In this document: positions 8,671 to 17,072 of the stretch, in pieces
Position numbering within the stretch: the stretch's first letter is position 1
Layout of the letters: every line of letters starts with the position of its first letter
DNA from: an uncultured Phascolarctobacterium sp.
GTDB lineage: Bacteria; Bacillota; Negativicutes; Acidaminococcales; Acidaminococcaceae
Length of the DNA stretch: 64,000 nucleotides
Reading direction: 5' to 3'
Assembly (NCBI GenBank): GCA_900545535.1
Contig: UQZN01000008.1
Coordinates: 45,463 to 109,462 of the forward strand
Notes under the pieces: generated by a model
Seen by the model: only the letters and a program-made list of their open reading frames with translations
Databases searched by the model: none
What the model was told of the DNA's origin: nothing
Position numbers and translations under genes: made by a program

Positions 8671-9114
8671 ATGTCTGACAAATCTACTTTTTATTTAGTG
8701 CGTGAAGAAATTTTACCGGAAGCAATCAAAAAAACTATCAAAGTAAAAGAAATCCTGAAACGCGGTGAAATCAAAACTATTAATGAAGCTGTTGAAAGAA
8801 TGGGGTTAAGCCGCAGCGCTTATTACAAATATAAAGATTATGTTTTTCCGTTTTATGAAGCCAGCAAAGAGAAAATCATTACTTTATCCTTATTGCTTGA
8901 ACATAAAGCGGGTGTGCTTTCAAGAGTTTTGAATACCGTTGCCGGTGACTCCGGCAGTATCATGACTATTAATCAGGGAATTCCTTTGCAGGGCGTTGCC
9001 AATACTACTATTTCCATTGAAACTAAAGATCTTACAATTGATCTGGAAGCTTTATTAGATAAACTGCGTATGATCGACGGAGTAAAACGGTTGGAGGTTT
9101 TGGGCCAAGTTTAA
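8671..9114 (+). CDS. ACT domain protein of the PheB/UPF0735 family, likely amino acid-sensing regulator
   Basis: The 147-residue protein has an N-terminal helix-turn-helix-like region (about residues 28-55, with AVERMGLSRSAYYKYKDYV) and a C-terminal ACT domain (about 70-145, starting IITLSLLLEHKAGVLSRVL). This matches the PheB/UPF0735 family, found beside homoserine dehydrogenase or prephenate dehydratase genes in Firmicutes. ACT domains bind amino acids; DNA binding is inferred from the HTH-like segment and from the inverted repeat upstream. ATG 8671 has AGGGAGG upstream. It leads hom and thrB, so it may sense threonine or a related amino acid. Confidence 0.85.
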   Translation: MSDKSTFYLVREEILPEAIKKTIKVKEILKRGEIKTINEAVERMGLSRSAYYKYKDYVFPFYEASKEKIITLSLLLEHKAGVLSRVLNTVAGDSGSIMTINQGIPLQGVANTTISIETKDLTIDLEALLDKLRMIDGVKRLEVLGQV

Positions 9115-9155
9115 GTTATATCCGTTGATGCGCTTGAAACCTCGGAGGGGATATT

Positions 9156-10454
9156 GTGAAAGAGTGCATTAGAGTAGGGCTTTTAGGTGCGGGAACCGTT
9201 GGCAGCGGCGTGTTGAATGTTTTAGAAGAAAATACCGCTGAGATCGAGAAAAAGGTCGGCGTCCCCATCAAAGTAGCTAAAATTTTAGTTCGTGATATAA
9301 AAAAAGCCAAAGAATTAGCAGCAAAATATCAATTGACCGACAAGATAGAAGATATAGTTGAAGACCCTCAAATTGATATCGTTGTTGAGCTTATAGGACG
9401 TGAGCATCCGGCAAAGGAATATATAGCCGCTGCTTTAGAGCATCAAAAAAACGTTGTAACGGCTAATAAAGATGTTTTGGCAAAGTATGGCAAAGAACTA
9501 TTTCCGTTGGCAGAAGAAAATAAAGTTGATTTTATGTTTGAAGCCAGTGTAGGCGGCGGTATTCCCATTATCAGACCGTTAAAATCATGTCTGGCTGCAA
9601 ACAAGATCACTTCTGTAATGGGTATTGTTAACGGTACCACTAATTATATGCTGACAAAAATGTCGCAGGAAAATATGGATTATGCTGATGTTCTGCGTGA
9701 AGCGCAGGAAAAGGGATATGCCGAATCTGACCCTACTGCAGACGTCGGTGGTTTGGATGCCGCCAGAAAACTTGTTATTCTTGCGTCAATAGCTTTTAAT
9801 ACCCGTATTGATCTAAGCGATGTTCTGGTAGAAGGTATTGAGGGACTTGATTTGTGTGACATTGAACACGGTAAAGAACTGGGTTATGCTATTAAACTTT
9901 TAGCAATTGCTAAAAATAATGCCGAACATGGTATCAGTGTTTGTGTGCGCCCAACGATGCTGCCAGTTTCACATCCATTAGCAGGCGTCAATGATGTGTT
10001 TAACGCAATTTTTGTTACAGGTGATGCTGTTGGCGATGCAATGTTTATGGGGCGCGGAGCCGGTAAAATGCCGACTGCCAGCGCTGTCTGCGGAGATATT
10101 ATCGATGTGGCCCGTAATATCATTCATAATTCCAACGGACGTATCAACTGTACCTGTTTTGATGAAAAACACCTTTGCAGCCTGGAAAATATGATGTCGC
10201 CCTGCTATATCCGGTTAAATGTGCAGGATAAACCAGGTGTTTTGGCAGCTATTGCCGCTGCTTTTGGCGCACAGAATGTCAGCTTAAAAAACGTTGTACA
10301 AAAAAGCAAAGCCAAGGGTGTTGCTGAATTAGTTGTTATTACTTATGATGTCTCTGAATTAAATTTACAGATGGCGGTACAAACATTAAAAGCCCTGCCG
10401 ATTGTTGAAAAAGTTTGCAGTGTTATCCGTGTTGAAGATCACGATCTGGAGTAA
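9156..10454 (+). CDS. hom: Homoserine dehydrogenase
   Basis: Hom reduces aspartate semialdehyde to homoserine, the branch leading to threonine and methionine. The 432-residue protein has an N-terminal nucleotide-binding fold (GLLGAGTVGSGV), the catalytic core with VNGTTNYMLTKM and ADVGGLDAARK, and a C-terminal ACT domain (from about residue 350, YIRLNVQDKPGVLAAIAAAF) that usually mediates feedback by threonine. The GTG start is set by GGAGGGG at 9144-9150. It shares an operon with the ACT regulator and thrB. Its substrate comes from the lysC-asd pair at 58.8-61.1 kb. Confidence 0.97.
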   Translation: MKECIRVGLLGAGTVGSGVLNVLEENTAEIEKKVGVPIKVAKILVRDIKKAKELAAKYQLTDKIEDIVEDPQIDIVVELIGREHPAKEYIAAALEHQKNVVTANKDVLAKYGKELFPLAEENKVDFMFEASVGGGIPIIRPLKSCLAANKITSVMGIVNGTTNYMLTKMSQENMDYADVLREAQEKGYAESDPTADVGGLDAARKLVILASIAFNTRIDLSDVLVEGIEGLDLCDIEHGKELGYAIKLLAIAKNNAEHGISVCVRPTMLPVSHPLAGVNDVFNAIFVTGDAVGDAMFMGRGAGKMPTASAVCGDIIDVARNIIHNSNGRINCTCFDEKHLCSLENMMSPCYIRLNVQDKPGVLAAIAAAFGAQNVSLKNVVQKSKAKGVAELVVITYDVSELNLQMAVQTLKALPIVEKVCSVIRVEDHDLE

Positions 10455-10460
10455 TTGGAC

Positions 10461-11372
10461 ATGAAAAATAAAATAACTGTTATTGTTCCTGCTACATCGG
10501 CTAATTGTGGTCCGGGTTATGACTCTTTGGGCCTGGCCTGCGATTTATATAATGATTTTACCTTTGAAATTTCAGAACGTCCGGGCTTTGCACTGGAAGT
10601 CATTGGTGAGGGTGAAGACAGACTATACGCCAGCGGCAGAAATTTAGCTTTTCTAGCTTTTTTCAAGGTCTGGAACGAAGTGCAAGGGACGAGGATCGGA
10701 CTAAAAGTAACAATGCAGAACCGTATTCCGCTGTCACGAGGTCTTGGCAGCAGTTCTACCGCTATCGTTGCCGGACTTGTAGCAGCCAATCTGCTTACAG
10801 GAGCAACTCTAAGCAAAGAACAGCTTTTAAATTATGCCACTGAAATAGAAGGTCATCCTGATAATGTAGCACCGGCACTTTTAGGTGGCATTACAATCAG
10901 TTATATGGATGAACAAGGGGCACATTCACTGCGGTTTCTGCCGCAGAAAGAGCTGCGGTTTATAGCTGTAGTACCAGAACAGCCTCTTTCCACGCATAAG
11001 GCACGTCAGGCTATACCACAGCAGATCCCACATCAGGATGCTGTTTTTAACGCCAGCCGTACTGCGCTTTATGTAGGTGCTTTGATGAGCGGCAATTATC
11101 AGTATCTTAGCGCTGCTTTAGAGGATCGTCTTCATCAACCTTACCGTATGCCGTTGATTACAGGCACAGAAGCTGTTTTTGAGGCCGCCAAAGTCAGTGG
11201 AGCTTATGGCGCGATTATCAGTGGTGCAGGGTCTACATTGATGGCATATGCTGACCCGGAAAAAGATTGTACTAAAATTGCAGCAGCTATGATCGATGCT
11301 TTTAAGAAACATGGTCAAAATAGTACTGCCCATATTCTCAAGTTGGATTTTGCTGGCGCAAGGGAAAAATAA
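10461..11372 (+). CDS. thrB: Homoserine kinase
   Basis: ThrB phosphorylates homoserine for threonine synthase. The protein (303 residues from ATG 10461) is a GHMP kinase with an N-terminal PATSANCGPGYDSLG segment, the ATP loop SRGLGSSSTAIV near residue 94 and the C-terminal GAIISGAGSTLMA motif. ATG 10461 is preferred to a TTG at 10455 because GGAG at 10448-10451 lies 9 bases ahead of it. It starts right after the hom stop, suggesting coupled translation. Threonine synthase is not in the window. Confidence 0.95.
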   Translation: MKNKITVIVPATSANCGPGYDSLGLACDLYNDFTFEISERPGFALEVIGEGEDRLYASGRNLAFLAFFKVWNEVQGTRIGLKVTMQNRIPLSRGLGSSSTAIVAGLVAANLLTGATLSKEQLLNYATEIEGHPDNVAPALLGGITISYMDEQGAHSLRFLPQKELRFIAVVPEQPLSTHKARQAIPQQIPHQDAVFNASRTALYVGALMSGNYQYLSAALEDRLHQPYRMPLITGTEAVFEAAKVSGAYGAIISGAGSTLMAYADPEKDCTKIAAAMIDAFKKHGQNSTAHILKLDFAGAREK

Positions 11373-11395
11373 CACGGTCAAAATTAAAATATTAC

Positions 11396-11424
11396 TTGAC
11401 TTTTATATGCAGGATGGGTATAAT
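11396..11424 (+). promoter_or_regulatory. Strong promoter of tRNA-Pro
   Basis: TTGACT (11396-11401) and TATAAT (11419-11424) are spaced by 17 bases, placing the start of transcription about 7 bases before the mature tRNA. Confidence 0.85.
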
Positions 11425-11437
11425 ACTCATTGTGATT

Positions 11438-11514
11438 CGGGGCGTGGCTCAGCTTGGTAGAGCGCTTCCTTGGGGTGGAAGAGGTCGTGGGTTCGAATCC
11501 CGCCGCTCCGACCA
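11438..11514 (+). tRNA. tRNA-Pro (anticodon GGG)
   Basis: The 77-nt cloverleaf has a 7-bp acceptor stem (CGGGGCG with CGCTCCG, one G-U pair), a D arm with GCTCAGCTTGGTAGAGC, a 5-bp anticodon stem CTTCC/GGAAG enclosing loop TTGGGGT, which gives anticodon GGG, and a T arm with GGTTCGAATCC. The discriminator is A and the CCA end is encoded. It has its own promoter and terminator and stands between the threonine operon and an unrelated gene. Confidence 0.97.
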
Positions 11515-11526
11515 TTTCGGATCGCC

Positions 11527-11564
11527 AGCCTTTACGGGTAACCCCCGTAAAGGCTTATTTTTTT
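11527..11564 (+). terminator. Rho-independent terminator after tRNA-Pro
   Basis: AGCCTTTACGGG (11527-11538) pairs with CCCGTAAAGGCT (11544-11555), a 12-bp stem followed by a run of T residues. It separates the tRNA from the gene at 11591. Confidence 0.9.
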
Positions 11565-11590
11565 GTCTGTTGGCAAGGAGGGTTATATCT

Positions 11591-12142
11591 ATGATTCGTA
11601 CGCTGCCGTTAGTTTGTGGTGACTGCGATAAGAATTTCATACCTGCTGGAGAGTTGTATTATCGCGATAACTTTATGAGCAACAGTATTAGAGATGTACA
11701 TTTTATCTGCCCGGACTGTATAAAAAAGTGGCTGGATAAATGGCAGATCAAAACAGCAGATTTTTTTGAAAAAGACTATGTGCTGACAGTAAGTATTACT
11801 CTCGAAGATGGTACGGTCTACGAGAACCTTGATTGTACGCCATTGGAAGAAACAGTTGTCACAAGTGAGGAAATACCGGAAGAGGCACAGAGAAAATTAT
11901 TCGCGATCTACAGTCAATGGGACTCCGACCGTAAAAAGAATTCACTGAAAGACTGTACTTTTAAAGACGAGTTTATGCGTACAACTTTTAGCTGTGAAAC
12001 TTACGGCGGAGAAACGTTTACTGATATTGCTTTTCGCTTTAATATGAAAGGCCAGCTGGAAACAGAAACGCCGGTACCGGAATATGTACTAAAACAAATA
12101 ATAGATGCCTATCGTTTATACGAGATGCAGAATAAAGAATAA
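11591..12142 (+). CDS. Hypothetical protein with two CxxC knuckles
   Basis: I do not recognise this 183-residue cytoplasmic protein. It begins MIRTLPLVCGDCDK and has a second pair FICPDCIKKW about 30 residues later, so C9/C12 and C40/C43 could bind one zinc. The rest is acidic with alternating strand-like segments, and there is no signal peptide or membrane helix. A longer frame begins upstream at 11396 but runs through the tRNA; AAGGAGGG at 11575-11582 fixes ATG 11591. It lies 13 bases before prfC, so co-transcription is likely, but the sequence alone gives no functional link to translation. Confidence 0.75.
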   Translation: MIRTLPLVCGDCDKNFIPAGELYYRDNFMSNSIRDVHFICPDCIKKWLDKWQIKTADFFEKDYVLTVSITLEDGTVYENLDCTPLEETVVTSEEIPEEAQRKLFAIYSQWDSDRKKNSLKDCTFKDEFMRTTFSCETYGGETFTDIAFRFNMKGQLETETPVPEYVLKQIIDAYRLYEMQNKE

Positions 12143-12155
12143 TTAGGGGGATAAT

Positions 12156-13766
12156 ATGCAGGAATTGTTGGAGAAAATTGAGAAAAGGCGTACTTTTGCC
12201 ATTATTTCTCATCCTGATGCCGGTAAAACGACTTTAACTGAAAAACTTTTGTTATATGGAGGCGCTATCCATCTGGCAGGCTCAGTAAAAGCGCGTAAAA
12301 GCAATAAACACGCAGTGTCTGATTGGATGGAAATCGAAAAGCAGCGTGGTATTTCTGTCACGTCTTCCGTTTTGCAATTTGATTATGCCGGGCACCGCGT
12401 CAATATTCTTGATACTCCCGGACATCAGGATTTCTCGGAAGATACTTATAGAACTTTGATGGCGGCAGACAGTGCGGTAATGCTTATTGATGCTGCCAAG
12501 GGCGTTGAACCGCAGACGAAAAAGCTGTTTTGGGTTTGCCATCGCCGGAAGCTGCCTATTTTTACATTTGTCAATAAATTAGACCGTTATGGCAGAAATC
12601 CGTTTGATTTAATGGCGGAGTTAGAACAGGTTCTTGGTATTCATGCGTATCCTATCAATTGGCCTATTGGAATTGACGGTAATTACAAGGGCGTTTATGA
12701 TCGGATCAAAAAACAGATCGAACTTTTTGAAGATGATAATAGTCATGGTTCTAAAATCTTAAAATCAACAACAGGTTCTCTTGACGATCCTCAAATCATT
12801 GAAGCCTTGGGCCAGGAACTGTATGATAACCTCTGCAATGATATCGAATTGCTTGATTTGGCTGGTGATGAATTTGATATGGCACGCGTCAATAACGGCG
12901 AGCTGACGCCGCTGTTTTTCGGCAGTGCGATGACTAATTTTGGTGTCCGCAGCTTTTTAGAGAAATTTTTGGAACTTTCACCGCAGCCGCAGCCAAGAAT
13001 TTTGCAAAACGGTGAAATTTTAGATCCAGCAACAGAAGAGTTTTCTGCTTTTGTTTTTAAAATTCAGGCCAATATGAATCCGGCACATCGTGATAGAATT
13101 GCGTTTATGCGCATCTGCTCCGGTGTTTTTGAAAAAGGTATGTCCGTTTACCATAAACAGGGTGGAAAAGTAGTCAAGCTTTCGCAGCCGCAGCAATTTC
13201 TTGCCCAGGAACGTACAATTGTTGAAAAGGCTTACCCTGGCGATATTATCGGCGTTTTTGATCCTGGAATTTTTGGAATCGGAGATTCCCTAAGTGATGA
13301 AAAAATGAAAGTCCAATTTGAAGACTTTCCTGTTTTTCCGCCGGAAATTTTTGCCAGAGTACAGCCCAAGGATTCATTGAAACGGAAACAGTTTGTCAAG
13401 GGCATTACGCAGCTGGCACAGGAAGGCGCGATCCAGGTTTTTGAGCAAAAGGATGTTGGTATCGAAAGCTTTATTGTCGGTGTTGTTGGTGTCTTGCAGC
13501 TGGAAGTATTAGAATACAGGCTGCTCAACGAATACAGCGCGCAGCTTTTGATGAACCAGCTGGCTTATACTGTCGCACGCTGGGTTTATGCAGAAGATAA
13601 AAAGCTTATTGAAAATATTAAGGGATTGGACAGCGGGATGCTGGTTTACGATCAAAAAGACAGACCTGTTATTTTAGTTAATAATGAATGGTCTTTGAAT
13701 TGGATATTAGAGCGAAACCCTGGCATTCAATTTTTGACAGTTCCTTCAGATGTTGCTAAAATTTAG
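12156..13766 (+). CDS. prfC: Peptide chain release factor 3
   Basis: RF3 is the GTPase that removes RF1/RF2 from the ribosome after termination. The 536-residue product shows EF-G-like G motifs: SHPDAGKTTLTEKLL (G1), RGISVTSSV (G2), DTPGHQDFSEDTYRT (G3) and NKLDR (G4), followed by domain 2 and the RF3-specific C-terminal domain (AYPGDIIGVFDPG onwards). The SEDTYRT signature separates RF3 from EF-G. Length is typical. The following 110 AT-rich bases hold only a weak hairpin, with no convincing terminator. Confidence 0.97.
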   Translation: MQELLEKIEKRRTFAIISHPDAGKTTLTEKLLLYGGAIHLAGSVKARKSNKHAVSDWMEIEKQRGISVTSSVLQFDYAGHRVNILDTPGHQDFSEDTYRTLMAADSAVMLIDAAKGVEPQTKKLFWVCHRRKLPIFTFVNKLDRYGRNPFDLMAELEQVLGIHAYPINWPIGIDGNYKGVYDRIKKQIELFEDDNSHGSKILKSTTGSLDDPQIIEALGQELYDNLCNDIELLDLAGDEFDMARVNNGELTPLFFGSAMTNFGVRSFLEKFLELSPQPQPRILQNGEILDPATEEFSAFVFKIQANMNPAHRDRIAFMRICSGVFEKGMSVYHKQGGKVVKLSQPQQFLAQERTIVEKAYPGDIIGVFDPGIFGIGDSLSDEKMKVQFEDFPVFPPEIFARVQPKDSLKRKQFVKGITQLAQEGAIQVFEQKDVGIESFIVGVVGVLQLEVLEYRLLNEYSAQLLMNQLAYTVARWVYAEDKKLIENIKGLDSGMLVYDQKDRPVILVNNEWSLNWILERNPGIQFLTVPSDVAKI

Positions 13767-13876
13767 ATATTAAAATATAAATTATCTAATAATTTAAGTA
13801 AAGTTAATTGTAAAAACTTTAAAAAGTGGTTTATGCTATAAACAGTGGCAAAAGAATTTTTGGTGAGGTGAAAAGT

Positions 13877-15508
13877 ATGACATATAAAAACGGAACAAAT
13901 AAATTCACCTTATCACAAAAAATAGTGCTTCTGATAACATTTGTTATCGTTGCATCATTATTACCAGCCAGTCTGCTTATAGCGCATAGGGTTTCAGGTG
14001 TTGTTGATGAACGTATAAGCGTAAACGCGGTAAGCATTACTACCTTGCTTTCTCATTCGCCGGCGGTAATTCGTTCTCTGACGTATGAGACTGACATCAA
14101 TAGTACCAATGAAACTCTGAATAATGTCGTTAATATGGCGGCAAAATCCTGTAAAGCAAGTATTATTATTTTAGACCGCAATAAAAATATCCGTGTATTT
14201 CATAATCCTACTTCAATAGATGGATTTGAGGATGAAGCGCGTCAAATAGTAGCTGAACAGGGGTCAACCACTAATTTGAACTGGTATGATACTTCGGTTT
14301 TCAACGAAAAGGCAGTAGGGGTTATTCGCGATGACCGTAATACTGTTATCGGCTATATCGTAGCTGGAGTGTCGCCGAAAATGATTCAGGATTTAACGGT
14401 TGAATCAGTGCTGCTTATCTTTCTGGCAAGCCTGTTTGGTTTATTTGTAGGTATAGGCGGTGCCGTTTTTTTAGCCAGGCATGTAAAAGCAACTTTATTT
14501 GGATTAGAGCCGGAAGATATTGCCACTTTATTGCAGGAACGTAATGCTTTGCTTAATTCTGTTAAAGAAGGCGTTGTTGCAATCAATAAGGATGCAGAGA
14601 TAACCTTGATCAATACTGAATCAGAGTTTTTGTTTGCGCAGGCGGGAATAGCAAATCCACATACGCTTTTGGGCAAGCCGCTTGAAACCGTTATGAACGG
14701 ACTGACTCTGGATACTGTTTTAAAAGAAGGCAGGGCAACGCTCGATATGCCTGTGCAGGTAGGTTCTGTTTTATTTATTGCAACGTTAGTGCCTTTATTT
14801 GATAATGGACATATCGGCGGCGCAATCATAACATTCCGCAAAAAAACTGAACTGGAAGAGCTGGCTAACCAGTTAACCGGCGTACGTAATTATGCTGATG
14901 CGCTTAGAGCTCAGACCCATGAATTTATGAATAAAATGCATGTTATCATGGGCTTGATCGATATGAAGGCTTATGATGAATTAAAACAGTTTACGATGGA
15001 GATCGCCAATAACAGGCAGGCAGAAGCCGCTTATGTAGTGACAAGATTAAAAGACATCACATTAGCAGGTTTTATTTTAGGAAAAATCAGCCGGGCCAGA
15101 GAGTTGGATATTGAATTTTCTTTGACTGATGAAAGTGAACTTACGACTGAATTTATTCGGCCTACAGTGCAGGAACTGATTCTGATCATTGGTAATCTAA
15201 TTGAAAATGCTTTTGACGTTTTACGCGATCACCCAAGTGAAAGAATCGTAAACCTGAGTATTCTGACCTTTGATAATGAAATTATGGTCATGGTCGAAGA
15301 CTCTGGTCCTGGTATTCCCGAAAATAAACTTGAAACTATCTTTGAAAAAGGTTATTCTAGTAAGGGGCCCAGACGCGGTATCGGACTTTTTTTAGTAAAA
15401 CAAACAGTTACCCACTTAAAAGGTACTATCGAAGTTGAATCAACTGTAGGCGAAGGTACCACGTTTACCATAAGATTACCAATCGTAAGGACGGTGAAAA
15501 CATCATGA
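13877..15508 (+). CDS. Sensor histidine kinase, CitA/DcuS family
   Basis: This inner-membrane kinase (543 residues) has TM1 at about 14-37, an extracytoplasmic sCache/PDC-like sensor at about 40-172, TM2 at about 176-200, a cytoplasmic PAS-like domain (about 220-320), a phosphoacceptor H348 in RAQTHEFMNKMH, and an ATPase domain with N box NLIENAFDVL and G boxes DSGPGIP and GIGLFLVK. Together these define the citrate/C4-dicarboxylate sensor family; the ligand is not known here. ATG 13877 with GAGGTG upstream is preferred to a GTG at 13826. The stop overlaps the start of its response regulator by 4 bases. No transporter is adjacent. Confidence 0.93.
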   Translation: MTYKNGTNKFTLSQKIVLLITFVIVASLLPASLLIAHRVSGVVDERISVNAVSITTLLSHSPAVIRSLTYETDINSTNETLNNVVNMAAKSCKASIIILDRNKNIRVFHNPTSIDGFEDEARQIVAEQGSTTNLNWYDTSVFNEKAVGVIRDDRNTVIGYIVAGVSPKMIQDLTVESVLLIFLASLFGLFVGIGGAVFLARHVKATLFGLEPEDIATLLQERNALLNSVKEGVVAINKDAEITLINTESEFLFAQAGIANPHTLLGKPLETVMNGLTLDTVLKEGRATLDMPVQVGSVLFIATLVPLFDNGHIGGAIITFRKKTELEELANQLTGVRNYADALRAQTHEFMNKMHVIMGLIDMKAYDELKQFTMEIANNRQAEAAYVVTRLKDITLAGFILGKISRARELDIEFSLTDESELTTEFIRPTVQELILIIGNLIENAFDVLRDHPSERIVNLSILTFDNEIMVMVEDSGPGIPENKLETIFEKGYSSKGPRRGIGLFLVKQTVTHLKGTIEVESTVGEGTTFTIRLPIVRTVKTS

Positions 15509-16209
15509 TCAAAGTTTTAGTAGTAGAAGATGACCCGATGGTAGGAAAACTTCACGAACATTATCTGACCCAAATCAAAGGTTTTCAACTCTGTGATATC
15601 GTTCGCAACAGTGATGAAGCTTTGAAAATTATGCAGACTAAAGAGTATAATCTTGTCATTCTTGATATTTTTATGCCGGGAATGGATGGTTTGCAGTTAC
15701 TGGCCAAAATAAGGGAACAGGAATATGACGTCGACGTCATTATCGTATCGGCTGCCAATGATAAAGATAAAATCAAAGCGGCGCTGCGTTTAGGGGCATT
15801 TGACTATATCATCAAGCCCTTTGAATTTGAAAGATTTAATCTGGCTTTAAACAATTATAAGAGCCGTTATAATTTAGTTGAAGAACAGTCTATTCTTAAA
15901 CAGGATGAGCTTGATAAAACTATCATTCATCAGGACACAGATGTAGAAGTTACTTTACCTAAAGGTTTGGATAAAAATACTCTGAATACGGTCTGGTCTG
16001 AAATCATTAAAATCGACGGAATGTTTACCACGGAAGAAATTTCAGCTAAAGTTGGTATTTCGCGTGTCTCGATCCGTAAATATTTAGAGTTTCTGAAATC
16101 CTTGAAATTATTGAGTCTTGATCTTCACCGCGGCAGTGTAGGACGCCCGGTTTACAAATATAAATGTATTGATAAAAATGCCAATATCATTGATTTATAT
16201 ATTCAATAA
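15505..16209 (+). CDS. Response regulator, CitB/DcuR family
   Basis: The partner of the kinase above, 234 residues. The receiver domain (about 1-120) has acidic pocket E8-D9-D10, phosphoacceptor D54 in ILDIFMPGMDG and the conserved K in YIIKPFEF. The C-terminal part has the CitB-type helix-turn-helix (TTEEISAKVGISRVSIRKYL) used to bind promoter DNA. The ATGA overlap with the kinase gene implies translational coupling. Target genes cannot be read from this window; in relatives the targets are dicarboxylate or citrate uptake genes. Confidence 0.93.
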   Translation: MIKVLVVEDDPMVGKLHEHYLTQIKGFQLCDIVRNSDEALKIMQTKEYNLVILDIFMPGMDGLQLLAKIREQEYDVDVIIVSAANDKDKIKAALRLGAFDYIIKPFEFERFNLALNNYKSRYNLVEEQSILKQDELDKTIIHQDTDVEVTLPKGLDKNTLNTVWSEIIKIDGMFTTEEISAKVGISRVSIRKYLEFLKSLKLLSLDLHRGSVGRPVYKYKCIDKNANIIDLYIQ

Positions 16210-16221
16210 GGGTTATTACTA

Positions 16222-16953
16222 ATGGAAAAAATCACTGCTATTCAGGTTTTGGATGTGCCGGTTCATCCTTATAGTATGGATGCTGCTGTTCAATATCTTG
16301 ATGACAAAATACAAGCGCAGGCACACTCTTTTGTCGTTACTGCTAATGCTGAGATCATTATGATGTGTCAGGATGATGCAGAATATAAAAACATTTTAAC
16401 AAATGTTGCTGATTTGGTCCTGCCGGATGGTGCTGGAACTGTCTGGGCAGGCAGAAAATTGGGGCATGATGTGCCTGAAAGAGTTGCCGGTTTTGATTTA
16501 TTTAATCGTTTACTTAACCTGGCTGCAGAAAAAGGATATAAAGCTTTTTTCTTTGGTGCAGCTCCTGGTATAGCTGAAGCTGCAAAGAAAAAAGCGGAAA
16601 GCTTATATCCGGGTGTGAATATAGTAGGCTGCAGAGACGGCTATTTCAAAGATAGTGATGAAAAAGTTATTATTGAAGCCATCAATAACAGCGGTGCGCA
16701 GATCCTTTTTCTGGCGTTAGGAGCACCAAAACAGGAAAAGTGGTTGAATGCCCACCTTCAGGAACTGATGCCTTGTATTACTATGGGCATAGGCGGAAGC
16801 TTTGACGTATTAGCAGGAAAAATGGAACGTGCTCCGTTATGGATGCAGAAATATTCGTTAGAATGGCTTTTCCGTCTTTATAAACAACCAAGCCGGTTTA
16901 CAAGAATGCTCGCTCTGCCAAAATTTGTTATTAAAGTAATTTGTTCCAAATGA
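16222..16953 (+). CDS. WecG/TagA/CpsF family glycosyltransferase
   Basis: The 243-residue protein has the family motifs VTANAEIIMMCQD, LPDGAGTVWAGRK and the C-terminal LGAPKQEKW and GIGGSFDVLAGK segments typical of GT26 enzymes that add ManNAc or ManNAcA-type sugars to a lipid-linked GlcNAc. The donor and acceptor cannot be decided from sequence. The protein has no clear transmembrane helix; family members are peripheral at the cytoplasmic membrane face. It follows the response regulator by 12 bases and may be co-transcribed with it. A 15-bp inverted repeat follows. Confidence 0.88.
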   Translation: MEKITAIQVLDVPVHPYSMDAAVQYLDDKIQAQAHSFVVTANAEIIMMCQDDAEYKNILTNVADLVLPDGAGTVWAGRKLGHDVPERVAGFDLFNRLLNLAAEKGYKAFFFGAAPGIAEAAKKKAESLYPGVNIVGCRDGYFKDSDEKVIIEAINNSGAQILFLALGAPKQEKWLNAHLQELMPCITMGIGGSFDVLAGKMERAPLWMQKYSLEWLFRLYKQPSRFTRMLALPKFVIKVICSK

Positions 16954-16961
16954 AATAAAAA

Positions 16962-16990
16962 TGGACAAAAAGATATGGCTGTATTATAAT
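16962..16990 (+). promoter_or_regulatory. Promoter of the psd-pssA operon
   Basis: TGGACA (16962-16967) and TATAAT (16985-16990) are separated by 17 bases. The -10 element overlaps the left arm of a long inverted repeat at 16986-17024. Confidence 0.65.
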
Positions 16991-17024
16991 AATGTGATGA
17001 ACTGAAGGCTCATCACATTATTAT
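16986..17024 (+). terminator. 15-bp inverted repeat overlapping the psd -10 element; terminator or operator
   Basis: The left arm 16986-17000 (ATAATAATGTGATGA) is an exact inverted copy of 17010-17024, with a 9-base loop and a T-rich stretch after it. Read through from tagA it could act as a terminator; because its left arm lies on the -10 element it could also be an operator. A transcript that starts near 16997 would lack most of the left arm, so it would not form this hairpin. Confidence 0.6.
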
Positions 17025-17072
17025 TTTGCTTTTTGTTTTCTTAAATTTGCTGAAAGAGAGGGGCTCTCTATT

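Noticed and set aside
11396..11590. Long frame giving a 248-residue protein that starts upstream of tRNA-Pro
   Set aside because: The upstream part runs through the tRNA and its terminator; a strong ribosome binding site places the start at 11591.
16994..17018. CRP-like TGTGA...TCACA words in the psd upstream inverted repeat
   Set aside because: The two words are 15 bases apart instead of 6, so this is not a Crp/Fnr site; the long inverted repeat is the simpler description.
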